Source: Synura sp. LO234KE (Eukaryota > Sar > Synurophyceae > Synurales > Mallomonadaceae). From it: 10,349 nucleotides of DNA. Shown here piece after piece: positions 1 through 8,108 of this stretch. The DNA is taken from assembly GCA_015143735.1 (NCBI GenBank), contig VKHC01000654.1, positions 1 through 10,349 of the forward strand, written 5' to 3'. How positions within the stretch are numbered: the first letter of the stretch is position 1; the number at the start of each line of letters is the position of its first letter. The notes beneath the pieces are model-generated. The model ran no database searches. It was not told where the DNA came from and saw only the letters and a program-made list of their open reading frames with translations. Both the position numbers and the translations under genes were made by a program.

Positions 1-837
1 ACATAGTGTTTCACGGCAAGTATCTGAAGGGAATGCGCAAAAAGGGTTAGTTAGCCGCGCGGGACGGATGATTTCCAGACACTGTTTTAAGTAACGTTTC
101 ATCGCTATATGTTTGGAAGGCTCATATTTAGTGCTAAACGCCATGGTCCGATGTCGTTCGGGACAGTTATATATAAGTGCGAATATTTGTGTATTACGTC
201 TTTATATTGCTCCTAGATAGGCGAAAACATTAGTCATCGGTGGACTAAATGCCGTTCCTTAGAAACGAATCTTTAAGAAAAAAAATTCTGTAGGGAATCG
301 CAAAATGTGTGGCTGACGGTGGGGGATCGCCCCCAACCCCTTACCGTTTCGGGGCAGGGACTCCTTGTCGCCCTCCAAGAAACTTTTCTTGTTTCTAGAG
401 TATGATCGGAAAGGTCGCAAAACACGTTGGCATCCAAGTTCTTCCGGAAAATCGTACAGTTAATTAACGGTGAGGTAAGTGGTACTATAAGGAACCAACA
501 CTCAAGTGAGACCGGAAGTAAACCACACCCCATCACAGAAAAGCCACCCCAATGTACCAAACGGCGAACCCCGTAACCGAGTAGGGAGCTCCGGGTGCAT
601 ACTACACTCGGAGGAGACAGTTAGTCCCCAACTACACCCCCGAAAATCAGCGGAAAGGAGAGGGGTGCGGCGAGAGTGAGCAAGACAGGCAGTAGCAATA
701 CGTAGAATAACAGCATCACGGTGAGCATTCGAAAGGTAGTCACAGGCAGTACACGGACGTCATGACGAAGACGACGGACGCGCTGGATGATGGACTTGTT
801 ACACCGAGCCCAGATAGAGTTGTCACCGAAGATTCGC
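1..837. other. No supported gene; left flank
   Basis: Both strands were read and I see no coding region I would defend. The longest open frames are under 100 codons and show no recognisable motif. The minus-strand frame at 621-914 ends in a very hydrophobic stretch, but its other end runs into the 20-bp repeat array, which argues against a real gene. A small perfect hairpin, five G and five C around a four-base ATCG loop, lies at 321-334 and is followed by a C-rich stretch. It could be the edge of a mobile element, but I found no matching second end. Confidence 0.5.
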
Positions 838-990
838 ACACCCATCGCCCTCTTCTTGTACCCATTGTCCTTTCTTTCCATCCGCCTTCGTCCTTTGGAT
901 GTACCCATCGCCATCTACCTGTACCTATCGCCCTCCTTTTGCACCTATCGCCCTCTTCTTGTACCTATCGCCATCTACTTGTACCTATCG
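838..990. repeat. Minisatellite, 20-bp unit
   Basis: Tandem array with a 20-base period. The clear units are 901-920, 921-940, 941-960, 961-980 and a half unit at 981-990, each close to GTACCTATCGCCMTCTWCTT. Two more diverged copies lie at 838-857 and 858-877, followed by a degenerate 23-base stretch. The period is not a multiple of three, so the array gives superficially repetitive open frames in more than one frame, which are not genes. The array lies about 210 bases downstream, in the minus-strand sense, of the RNase H relic. Confidence 0.85.
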
Positions 991-1203
991 TACTTTATTT
1001 CCATTCTTCGAATTCCTAATATAACAATTTCAGCACTACGACATTCCGAAGCAAAAAGAAGGTAGTGCCCATAGCGTAAAATTATTTTTATGGATTTTAG
1101 ATTTTAGTTATTCTCTATCTTGTATAATTATCTACTACTGAATTAACGAGAAAATCGCCCTCTATGGGCGTGCAGGAGGTCCCAACGGCGTTCCGAACCC
1201 GGT

Positions 1204-1765
1204 TTAGTGAATGATAGAGGCACTGATTTCACCAGTGTTATTGGTCGCGCAGAGAAGGACCCCGATCCAGTCCCACTCAGATCTTTCTGCGACCACTGGA
1301 CCCCAGAGAAAAGCAGGGGGAAATGATTCGCGTGTGCACACACATCGAGTCAGGTACACACCCCACCCGGCAGAGCCCGACGCCAGCGATTCGGAGCCAT
1401 CCGTATACAGCACCACATCCGGGGAAGAGAGCGGAGTTTGACCAAGGGTGACATGCTGAGCGATACTCTTCGGCCTCCAGACGAGTCTTGAACTGCTTTA
1501 CCTCGCTGCGTATCCCTAGAGTGTGCGGTTGGGCCCCTCTCCAGGAAGTGTAGGCAACTGGAACGTGACCTAGCCGGACGCCGTAGAAAACATTGGGTTC
1601 TTTGATCGGTCGGGGGAGAACGGTTTGTACTTGCGTTGAAGAGCGCGGAGTACAGCTGGGTCTGTCCTTGCTATTCTCAACGGCATCGAGGTATTTCTCC
1701 TGTTTCCAGGCTACCCAAAGGTCGTCGATCTGCGAGATCAGAGTGCGAGAGAAGTCGAGAAGCAA
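1204..1765 (-). pseudogene. Ribonuclease H1-like gene, frameshifted and truncated
   Basis: Two domains of a ribonuclease H1-type protein appear in order but in different frames. At about 1591-1457 one frame reads VFYGVRLGHVPVAYTSW and then VKQFKTRLEAEEY, which fits the hybrid-binding domain found at the N-terminus of eukaryotic RNase H1 (aromatic, GR/GH, YTSW and FKT positions). From about 1422 to 1204 a second frame reads VVLYTDGSE, SAGWGVYLT, GPVV and ATNNTGEISA, the start of an RNase H fold with the first catalytic Asp (YTDGS) and the catalytic Glu (TGE). No usable acceptor AG lies between the two blocks, so a one-base frameshift near 1455-1475 is more likely than an intron. The catalytic frame stops right after the Glu helix, so the last two acidic residues are missing. 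The open frame extends upstream to 1765 with no recognisable motif. Proteins of this family cleave RNA in RNA/DNA hybrids; this copy cannot make an intact enzyme. It may be a decayed gene copy or a piece of a retroelement carrying this domain pair. Confidence 0.72.
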
Positions 1766-1769
1766 ATGG

Positions 1770-2290
1770 CCTCAGGGGAGTAAGTAAGAAGAAGAACACT
1801 GAAGAGAGTTATCAGTTGGTCAGTGGTGGTCCCAGGCAGGAGAACAAGCAAAAAAGCTGAGGGATGAGCTCCTTTCGTGCCGAGCGCTGAGCGTTCATTG
1901 ATACCCGACACTGATGCAGAAGAGGGTGAGGACAGAGGCGGAAGACATGATCGTAAGTGCCTTTGTCATAGGGTGCAGGTCAGTAAAGCCCTCCGCTCTA
2001 CTACCGTAGAGGCTTCTTTGCAAGAATTGTGCCCGATGGTCCTGTGCCGCTCAAGTAGTAGTCTCATAGTGGCTTCGGGAGCCTTGGGGGAGGAGACAGG
2101 GCAGCTCGAGGACCTTGGCCGCAAAGCTCATCCTCAAAGTGACGTCCTCTTCCGTACGTGGTACAGCGGCACATTTTTGTACACACGACGCGCGTGCCGT
2201 TGCTTGCTGTTTAGCTATAGCTGGTGGGTGTTGTTACGACGCCGATGTACAAGAATAAAAAAATAGGAGCCACTACGGTTTACTGACCAC
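1770..2290. other. No supported gene
   Basis: Moderately GC-rich sequence. The longest frame (plus strand, 1877-2266) has no ATG at its 5' end, no recognisable motif and a Cys/Arg-rich, low-complexity tail. I see no RT or endonuclease motif that would extend the neighbouring RNase H relic into a complete retroelement. Confidence 0.5.
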
Positions 2291-2299
2291 CGCCTTGCG

Positions 2300-2510
2300 C
2301 AGCCTAAGAAAGGGCACCGGGGTTTTTAGCGTACCGGTTATAGCCCACCAACTAAAGCGCACCGGTAATAGCCCACTACCGGTTATGACTATAGCCTACC
2401 GATTTGAGCCGAACTATAGCTAGCCTCAGTTTAGCCACATGTGACTAAACTACTGGCTATAGACTGGTGTACGGCTATGGTGGTTACGGCCACCGCCCAG
2501 CGCTTATCTT
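2300..2510. repeat. Imperfect palindromic repeat element
   Basis: The core at 2428-2451 is a near-perfect palindrome (AGTTTAG, a central CACATGTG at 2436-2443, then CTAAACT). The symmetry continues outward less exactly: CTATAGCTAGCCTC on the left opposes the reverse complement of TACTGGCTATAGA on the right, and ACCGGTTATGACTATAGCC loosely opposes GGCTATGGTGGTTACGGCC. The left arm also carries direct repeats: ACCGGTTATAGCCCAC at 2333, ACCGGTAATAGCCCAC at 2361 (28 bases apart), and a third ACCGGTTAT at 2378. No coding potential was seen. This looks like a foldback or MITE-type non-autonomous element, but I could not identify target-site duplications and the ends are uncertain. Confidence 0.55.
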
Positions 2511-2954
2511 ACCCATGAAAAAATCGAGCGCTCAAGTTACTGGTGGTGTGTCTCGTTGGGAGAAAAAAACAATACTAGCTTCTCAAGAATAATAATTGCA
2601 AAACTAAAGCAAAATCTGATTGTTTTACTCAGTTTTGGTATTCGATTTCTGCGACTTTTGGTGATCAGATTCAATGGATTCACTCAGTAGTAAAGTCAAC
2701 TCTCGTTTCCGCCCACCCGCGTTTAATTTTCGTTCTCTTGGCGTTTTCTCAGTTCCGTAATGGGTAAATCCCAAAAACAGGGGCCTTCGGTTTGATTACG
2801 AAAGGCCAGCAAGCGCGTTTGTATTCAAGATCCAGTGACACAGGGCCATGACGACTGGTGGTTTCTCCCTCCAATAGACTTTGTCGTGAAATGAAAGTCT
2901 CCCACGTACCCCCGTCCGCCAAGACGGCCGCCAAAGAAGCACGGATACTAGGAC
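2511..2954. other. No supported gene
   Basis: AT-rich sequence up to about 2740, then more balanced composition. A minus-strand open frame at 2749-2934 (61 codons) lies directly downstream of the NTPase-family remains and could be its decayed 3' end, but it carries no motif I recognise. Confidence 0.4.
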
Positions 2955-4735
2955 TTAGACAACGTGAAGTAAGCCAATAATTTTGAAGCGGAAATGGCTA
3001 TAGGTTACTCTCTTCCCCTTCATCTCCCCCACCTGCATACAAACGTATTTAGATATGGGATCCACAACACCTAATTGCAAATATATCCGCACAGTATTAA
3101 CGTCCAGATGCTTTAGATCAAGTGCAAAGTCTAGGGGGCCGTCCTGAAATGCTATGGATGGTCGAAGTGATTTCTCTGCGGAGTGGGGACAGGAAGAGTT
3201 GTGAAGCGCCTCACACGTTTTCACCTGGACCACTATGGCTGTGAGCTCGCTGTGAATCACAGACAGAAAAAGACCTATTCCAGGCTGCCCGGCAGGTAGT
3301 ACCCCACCAGTATGGCGCGCTCGGCCAGCTGCAGTATTTCATCGCGCTCCTGTTGTCCGCAGAGATTTACAAATTGGACACAAGACGCACTAGCCTCTCT
3401 TAGTTGAACCGGAATACAACGGTTCAACACCTCATTTACCTCCTCCTCATTACCTAACTCGTCGGGCAAAAGCTCTGTGATAACCAAACTAAGAGGTACC
3501 ATCTCACCTATGCCTTTCCCTTGAGCGTTGCAAACCTTATCAAAAGCCAGAAGGATGATTACTTGAGCTACCAGCTCCCCCTCACGGCCTTTGTTAAAGG
3601 CCCCGGATACCATACCCTCGTGTAGCGCCGGAATAAGATTTATCTCTAGCATACGATCATCCCACCATATTCTCCCAGCAGCACGGGCAAGTGCAGGCTC
3701 AGGCGCAAAGGTTGTTATGTAGGACTCCCTACCGAGATCTATATCGAGCAGGGTGGCCATTTTTCCAGCCACCATCGCGGGCGTATAGTGGCTTACTGGA
3801 CTAACTTGGGCTCCAACCCGAGCCAAAATAATCGACGATCGATGCGGAAATTCCATGGGAGCGATTCCCCCGCCTCGCAATATTTTCCCCAGTGTGTTCT
3901 TCCCAGGAGAAGACAGATCCTTCATAACATGTCCACCGGCATTCAGCCATTTCTCGCTCTCGATCAGTGGTTCCGGGGGGCAGCACTCGGGTGAAGTGCA
4001 CGTCGAAGTTGTGACTCAACATATGCGGGCGGAAGGGCACTAGCATACCTTGCTCCTGAAACTCAGTGGCGCGATATACGATGGGTCACGGGCAACGGAC
4101 GGGGGAAATTTATGAATACGAGACGAAGTATCCAAAAATATGACAAAGAATCGGATGCTCATCGGGATCTCCAGAGCGCATAATTTCGCTGCTTTCCGGA
4201 TGTATCGAAAGAGTGACCGGCCATTCACAAAGGATCTCTCGTTAAGGGTATATCTAGCGTCATCGATGGCTAAGATCACCAACTGAGGGGATTCTGCTTG
4301 GATATTGAGAATCTCGTCGTTACCAGTCCAGGGCTCGAGTAATTGACTCGTCCGTAGCTTAACCCCAATAAGGTCGCTTGGGAACTCCACCGTATCATAT
4401 TCACCGCTCGTGGTCCCGGAAGTAGTTCGTAGGTTATCTAACGCACATGCCACCAACCGCTTGAATCGATCCACCAACGCCCTTGAGAATAAGGTGCTTC
4501 TGGCGCCCTTCTGAGGCCCGGCGAAGAGCTGTGCGAAAGCGCCCTGGGTTCTGGGGGGGGGGTACCCAGAAGACGAGTCATCCCTTAGACAGACATAAAC
4601 CGTTCGGAAGTGTGACCGAGCGATTTCCCGAATCAGACGTGTTCCCATACATCGAAGACTGCACCACCGAAATATACGGAGACACAAAATGATAGCTCAA
4701 ATGACGAAACTCGTTGGCACACCCCATTAAAAATT
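2955..4735 (-). pseudogene. Decayed large P-loop NTPase-family gene (fungal type)
   Basis: Four consecutive minus-strand blocks in different frames read like one protein. Block 1 (about 4727-4644) ends in PYISVVQSSMYG, the strand leading into a Walker A loop. Block 2 (about 4642-4040) resumes with TRLIREIAR, then YVCLRDD, SGYPPPRT, a Walker-B-like LVILAIDDA at about 4282-4256, and FVIFLDTSS, resembling the strand after Walker B in this family. Block 3 (3925-3275) has APEPALARAAGRIWW and GREGELVAQVIILLAFD. Block 4 (3260-2955) has TAIVVQVK and VRIYLQLG. I associate this motif order with large proteins of uncharacterised function that are numerous in fungi. Their NTPase domain resembles those of some Crinkler-type proteins, but no effector domain is visible here. 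Frames change near Walker A (4640-4650), near 4040, around 3925 and near 3270, and Walker A is interrupted. A GTATGC at the end of block 2 could be an intron donor, but introns do not explain all the breaks. Most likely a pseudogene, locally GC-richer than its AT-rich right flank. Confidence 0.62.
4553..4562. repeat. Ten-base G homopolymer
   Basis: A run of ten G on the plus strand lies inside the NTPase-family remains, exactly where the minus strand encodes the three prolines of SGYPPPRT. As I recall the family, two prolines are usual here, so the run may have grown by one codon through slippage, or its length may be a sequencing error. Confidence 0.8.
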
Positions 4736-4939
4736 TGCAAAAGAACACACGGTGGCGTTCCGAGGATCTATATAATCACATCCAAACGAAACAAAAGCAG
4801 CTCCCTTTCGTATACCTATCTGCACATCGGGTGGGTTGTCGAGGACGATACGGATATCTGTCAAGAGCTCCCCATATCTGAAGAACGGAAAGTCGTCCGG
4901 GACATCCGAAAAAACGTTTTCGATTACTGTTAAATTCAC
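4727..4939 (-). CDS. Hypothetical ORF upstream of the NTPase remains
   Basis: A 70-codon open frame starting with ATG at 4939, on the same strand and immediately upstream of the NTPase-family blocks. Its TAA overlaps the first bases of block 1. The protein is of ordinary composition (FSDVPDDFPFFRYGELLTDI near the N-terminus) with no motif I recognise. It may be the 5' part of the same decayed gene in yet another frame, or a chance ORF. The ATG sits at the boundary where composition changes to AT-rich, which would suit a gene start. Confidence 0.25.
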   Translation of the reverse strand: MNLTVIENVFSDVPDDFPFFRYGELLTDIRIVLDNPPDVQIGIRKGAAFVSFGCDYIDPRNATVCSFANF

Positions 4940-6271
4940 TTCCTTTAAATATCTTGAAGAATTTTTTCGAAGTCGATTACAGGTGTATTTGCTCAGGTCT
5001 AATGGGAAATTGCCGTATGCAAATTTTTTTTAAATCGAGAACACTATATGAATTTTTTCTGTCATCAGAACACTGACCAAATCCTCTCTGGATTGGCTTT
5101 AAGCTCGTCGAAAGATATTATGTTTACTTGCTGGAATCAGGTTGTTCGCTTGCAATATCTTCATAATTATTTTTTTCACGAAATTCAACTTGAACATCTG
5201 TTAATTAATTAGTGAAAAGTAAAAAATCTGACCCGAAAAGAAAGAAGCAGTATCAACGCAATTATCTTGTATTTCAGTCTCTTTATTTTCTAGCCCTTAT
5301 CGCATTTTGTCAGCTCATTGATGGTGCAATTCCATAAGTTATATTTATAATTGTTTGTGGATTGGTGCCTGTTGGTTATTCGTAAAATTAAATTAGTGAG
5401 CGATCTAGTTAGAGTGAATCTATTGAATAAATCTACATTTAATTTTTGTCTTTTCTAGGTGATTTTTAAACTTGAACGCATCCAATCATAAACCACAGCT
5501 TGGTTGGATGTGTCCAGCACATCACAGCGACTGCCAGATGCATCAGGCGTTGGTAAGTAAATGTATTCGGTCCTTTGCATGGACTGGAGCTTCTGACTAA
5601 TTGGCAAGATCATTTCCGTTGCATGGGAACTGGGACAAAGAAATGCCGACGCGTCGAGTTGCATCAAGATTCAAGATTCGATCAAGGTTGTTCAAAAGCT
5701 TGCTCTAGATTTCTAGTGGACTTTAATTCTTCACGCTGATCGGAATTTGATGTCAGAGGATATCCGAGCTCTGGTAATGGATAGAATGTGGATGGTGAAG
5801 CGGCGCCAATATATGCTTACACCATAAATTGCACTCCGTACAAAGCGTTGAATATATTATTGAGGGATAAAAATAGCCAGCCGTTGAAGCCCTTTATTGA
5901 ATATATTTGGCGTCGAATGCGTGGACTTAGTATGTGTAATCGAACAATAGGTCCTTTAGTTTAACGAGGGGTTCCCTGCAGTCTCAGCGCAAGTTATAAC
6001 GTTGGCAGTGTTGTTTTGACCTGGAGTTTCACAACCCTAGTAGGAGCATTAGAATATGACATGTTTCTTGGCAAGCATGGGGAATTGACGGCGTTACACA
6101 TCACGTTAACCACGAACTGGTCGAAGGACCATACGGCACCTGAGCGTAATTCCTGGAGAGGAGGAGATACTTCCTCCTCCCAATACTTGACTACGCGTTA
6201 TGGTAAAGCTGAATGAGGCCACGGTTGGTGGGTGGTACAGTTGCAAAAGGAACGTGATTTAGATCCTGACG
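4940..6271. other. AT-rich region without a supported gene
   Basis: Many poly-A and poly-T runs, short frames only. A stretch at 5459-5552 is flanked by a pyrimidine-rich TTTTCTAG acceptor and a consensus GGTAAGT donor on the plus strand, but all three frames contain stops, so it could at most be a non-coding exon. The minus-strand ORF at 5455-5667 and the plus-strand frame at 6016-6216 have no recognisable content. A purine/pyrimidine mirror at 6156-6182 (GGAGGAG, then TCCTCCTCC) can form a short hairpin. Confidence 0.45.
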
Positions 6272-6747
6272 ATGCATCCAGAAAAACAAATTCGAATCGA
6301 CGAAATACGATTTCCAGGAGCACCAAAATTAAAAAAACATTGGAGAATTAACAACGAAGTGGTCTCTGGCCCAACGTCCACAGGAAACTCATCCATACCA
6401 GGTACCCAGTTAAGTCTTAACGTGACTATTCTCTGTTTTAGTTAATTACTATTTAAGTATTGTGATAAATCCTCTCCTCCAGGTCCCATGCCTTCAACAG
6501 CATACCCGTGGTCCCTCTACCCCCTGCTACTCCAGCGACGAAACCTTTGTCACAGGTAAGTGAAGTGGGGTTGGATTGTTGACTGGCGCATGTGAAACTC
6601 TTCCAACTGATCTTCAGGTTGAAGGGGCACATCGATAGTGGAGAGATGTTGACCCACTGGGAGTCTGTGGAGGAGTTGATAGAGCTCGGATGTGTAACCG
6701 GCCAGGCGATTCTGTTACAGAAGAAGATCCATAAAGCCATAAAGTGA
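6272..6747 (+). CDS. Three-exon small protein with SAM-like C-terminus
   Basis: Spliced model: exon 1 6272-6401 (ATG, phase 1 end), intron 81 bp, exon 2 6483-6555 (phase 2 end), intron 62 bp, exon 3 6618-6747 with TGA at 6745-6747, giving 110 residues. Splice sites are CCAG|GTACCC, CTCCTCCAG|G, CACAG|GTAAGT and GATCTTCAG|G, and all phases agree, which is hard to get by chance. An in-frame TAG at 6260 precedes the ATG. The N-terminal 43 residues are basic and polar (start MHPEKQIRIDEIRF). Residues from about 69 read LKGHIDSGEMLTHW, then VEELIELG, then a helix ending KKIHKAIK. This matches the second half of a SAM domain (IDG-like turn, LL, eLG, then a basic C-terminal helix). The first half of the domain is poorly recognisable. 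SAM domains mediate protein or RNA binding, so an adaptor role is possible but inferred. The gene may have further exons; no promoter or poly-A signal was identified. Confidence 0.5.
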
Positions 6748-6792
6748 AGGCCACAGGGGGGTGCCTCTGTCTTCTGTCGCCTCTTGCTGCAG

Positions 6793-7162
6793 TCCTGGCC
6801 CGCGTACCATATTCTGACATACCTTGTGCCCGCTCTCCACTTCACATTCCTGGCACCTCCTCAATTCCCCCTTCTCGTCCTTGCCTGTTATGCTGTCTCC
6901 TTGTATATGTGTTATGGTGGAGAGGTAGGATTATGAAGTCATGGAAGGGACTGGTATTATCCAATTCATTGCTAATCTTATATCAAACCGCATTGTTACG
7001 GTGTACCCTCTTCGTGTGTGCTGAACAGCTGCCCCTTCCCTCCCTCGACCGCCAAAGAAGGAGTTTAACAAGTACGCCCAGGAAGGCAAGACTGATCAGC
7101 TGCCATTGGCTCTTCGACATTACCCGGATCTCGTCAACGCCTACTGTGCATTAGCAACCTAA
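6793..7162 (+). CDS. Possible two-exon coding segment with membrane stretch
   Basis: A segment at 6793-6924 follows a good acceptor (a pyrimidine-rich tract ending in CTTGCTGCAG) and reads SWPAYHILTYLVPALHFTFL, then a strongly hydrophobic FPLLVLACYAVSLYMCYGGE. It ends at a possible donor, GAG|GTAGGA. A second segment at 7058-7162 follows a pyrimidine-rich acceptor and reads KEFNKYAQEGKTDQL, then PLALRHYPDLVNAYCALA and TAA at 7160-7162. Joining at phase 0 keeps the frame across a 133-bp intron. The first segment is in the same frame as the SAM-like exon just upstream, separated by its TGA and 45 more bases. It could be the continuation of that gene through alternative splicing, or a separate gene whose first exons I do not see. 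Two membrane passes are plausible. I recognise no family. Pyrimidine-rich DNA alone can give hydrophobic translations, so caution is needed. Confidence 0.3.
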
Positions 7163-7305
7163 AGGATACAAATAACACCTGACTCCAATCACACATGCAT
7201 TCACCATCACTACTCAGTCAACTCGTAATTATTGTACTATCATCCTAAAAATCACTTCCTTAGCTGTAGAAAATCATGACCTGGAGCCCGTCCACCCAGA
7301 CTTGA

Positions 7306-7452
7306 TATTCTTTATTACGTATGCAGTTTTCCTTCACCCAAGTTTTACGACACGGACACCATGTGATAGTCACCGTATGGGAGTCGCCACAAGTGAATAG
7401 AAGACCTGTGTCACCGCTCGACATTGGCCCTTTTCGTATTCTTGAAATATAG
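7306..7452 (+). pseudogene. Possible retroelement integrase C-terminal relic
   Basis: The plus-strand open frame between stops at 7303 and 7450 ends with GHHVIVTVWESPQ, then NRRPVSPLDIGPFRILEI. The order of a hydrophobic V-x-V strand, an RP motif and then IGPFRILE resembles the C-terminal domain that follows the catalytic core of Ty3/gypsy-type integrases. No catalytic core, RNase H or LTR is visible nearby, so at best this is an isolated fragment. The match is short and could be fortuitous. Confidence 0.25.
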
Positions 7453-7644
7453 TTTTCTCAAGAATTCTTGATCGGAATATTCATTGCTCCATTGTATATA
7501 ATGAACATTTATCGCAAGTCTCCGCTCTAACATTTCGCTATTTTCATTTGTCCCGAGTTCCAAAATATTAGGACCTTTGCCACATAGCTTTCAGAATTAA
7601 GACACCTGCTTTCTTTATGATATTTTTCATCCAGTGTTATGACC

Positions 7645-7976
7645 TATGTGTTTATAAGAGGTGGAGGAGAATGGAACCTAGTCTGGATGTGTGCTGTGGT
7701 GGGGGAGTATGCCCGTCTCCATACTCCTCCATCTCCTCATAAACACACAAGGCCATGTCCACCTCCCGTCGATCCAACCTCATCCTGCCTTGCGGTGGAT
7801 ATCTGCCCCTCTATCCAACAACAACCTACGGAATGGAAACACGTCCCTTCACTGGGCTCTGGTAATGGGCGTTCCTCCACTTTGGAGCTGCTGTTGGACA
7901 GAGTGGCGAGTATCCACCACATGGATAGGGGAAGATCGAGGGGTGGTGGACTTGGCCTGTGTGTTTATGAGGAGGG
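7645..7976. repeat. Compound foldback with alternative pairing
   Basis: Three related blocks: A at 7645-7675, B at 7718-7749 and C at 7959-7976. B is close to the reverse complement of A over about 31 bases (A/B hairpin, loop 7676-7717). B is also the reverse complement of C (16 of 17 bases between 7732-7748 and 7959-7975). The B/C pairing continues inward: 7750-7774 against 7934-7958 matches at 22 of 25 positions, then weaker but continuous similarity runs to a centre near 7855, making an almost loop-free imperfect palindrome of about 245 bases. The open frames on both strands here are by-products of the symmetry. It could be a non-autonomous foldback or MITE copy, or a template for a long hairpin RNA. 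Confidence 0.75.
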
Positions 7977-8108
7977 GCAGGACTATTGTATGGTATATGT
8001 ATAGCCTTTACTTTCGTCGTGGTTACCATCATAGTAATATGAACATATTTTTTAATTTCAACGTTTTTTCTCAACAGTTTATTTCCCTCTTGATTTAGTT
8101 GCTCCATC

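Noticed and set aside
273-560. Minus-strand ORF of 95 codons
   Set aside because: No recognisable domain, no splice context, and it spans a G/C hairpin and low-complexity DNA.
621-914. Minus-strand ORF with a hydrophobic C-terminus that could look like a membrane protein
   Set aside because: Its N-terminal part lies in the tandem repeat, and no motif or splice context supports it.
762-1065. Two overlapping plus-strand ORFs with repeated LYLYLSPS-like and VPIVL-like peptides
   Set aside because: They are translations of the 20-bp tandem array in different frames, not genes.
1877-2266. Plus-strand ORF of 129 codons
   Set aside because: It starts at a GTG rather than an ATG, has odd composition and no motif, and lies between repeats and a pseudogene.
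5244-5266. Sequence resembling a cDNA template-switch primer (AAGCAGTATCAACGCA)
   Set aside because: It lacks two bases of the usual primer and does not continue as the primer does. The context is ordinary AT-rich DNA, so chance is more likely than an adapter artefact.
5459-5552. Stretch flanked by a good acceptor and a consensus GTAAGT donor on the plus strand
   Set aside because: All three frames contain stop codons, so it is not a coding exon. A non-coding exon remains possible, but no other exon could be tied to it.
6453-6845. Minus-strand ORFs of 130 and 68 codons
   Set aside because: They are opposite-strand shadows of the plus-strand exons at 6483-6555 and 6618-6747, which are supported by matching splice phases.
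7639-8107. Several ORFs on both strands of about 60-135 codons
   Set aside because: They arise from the palindromic foldback, where both strands have similar sequence, and carry no motif.
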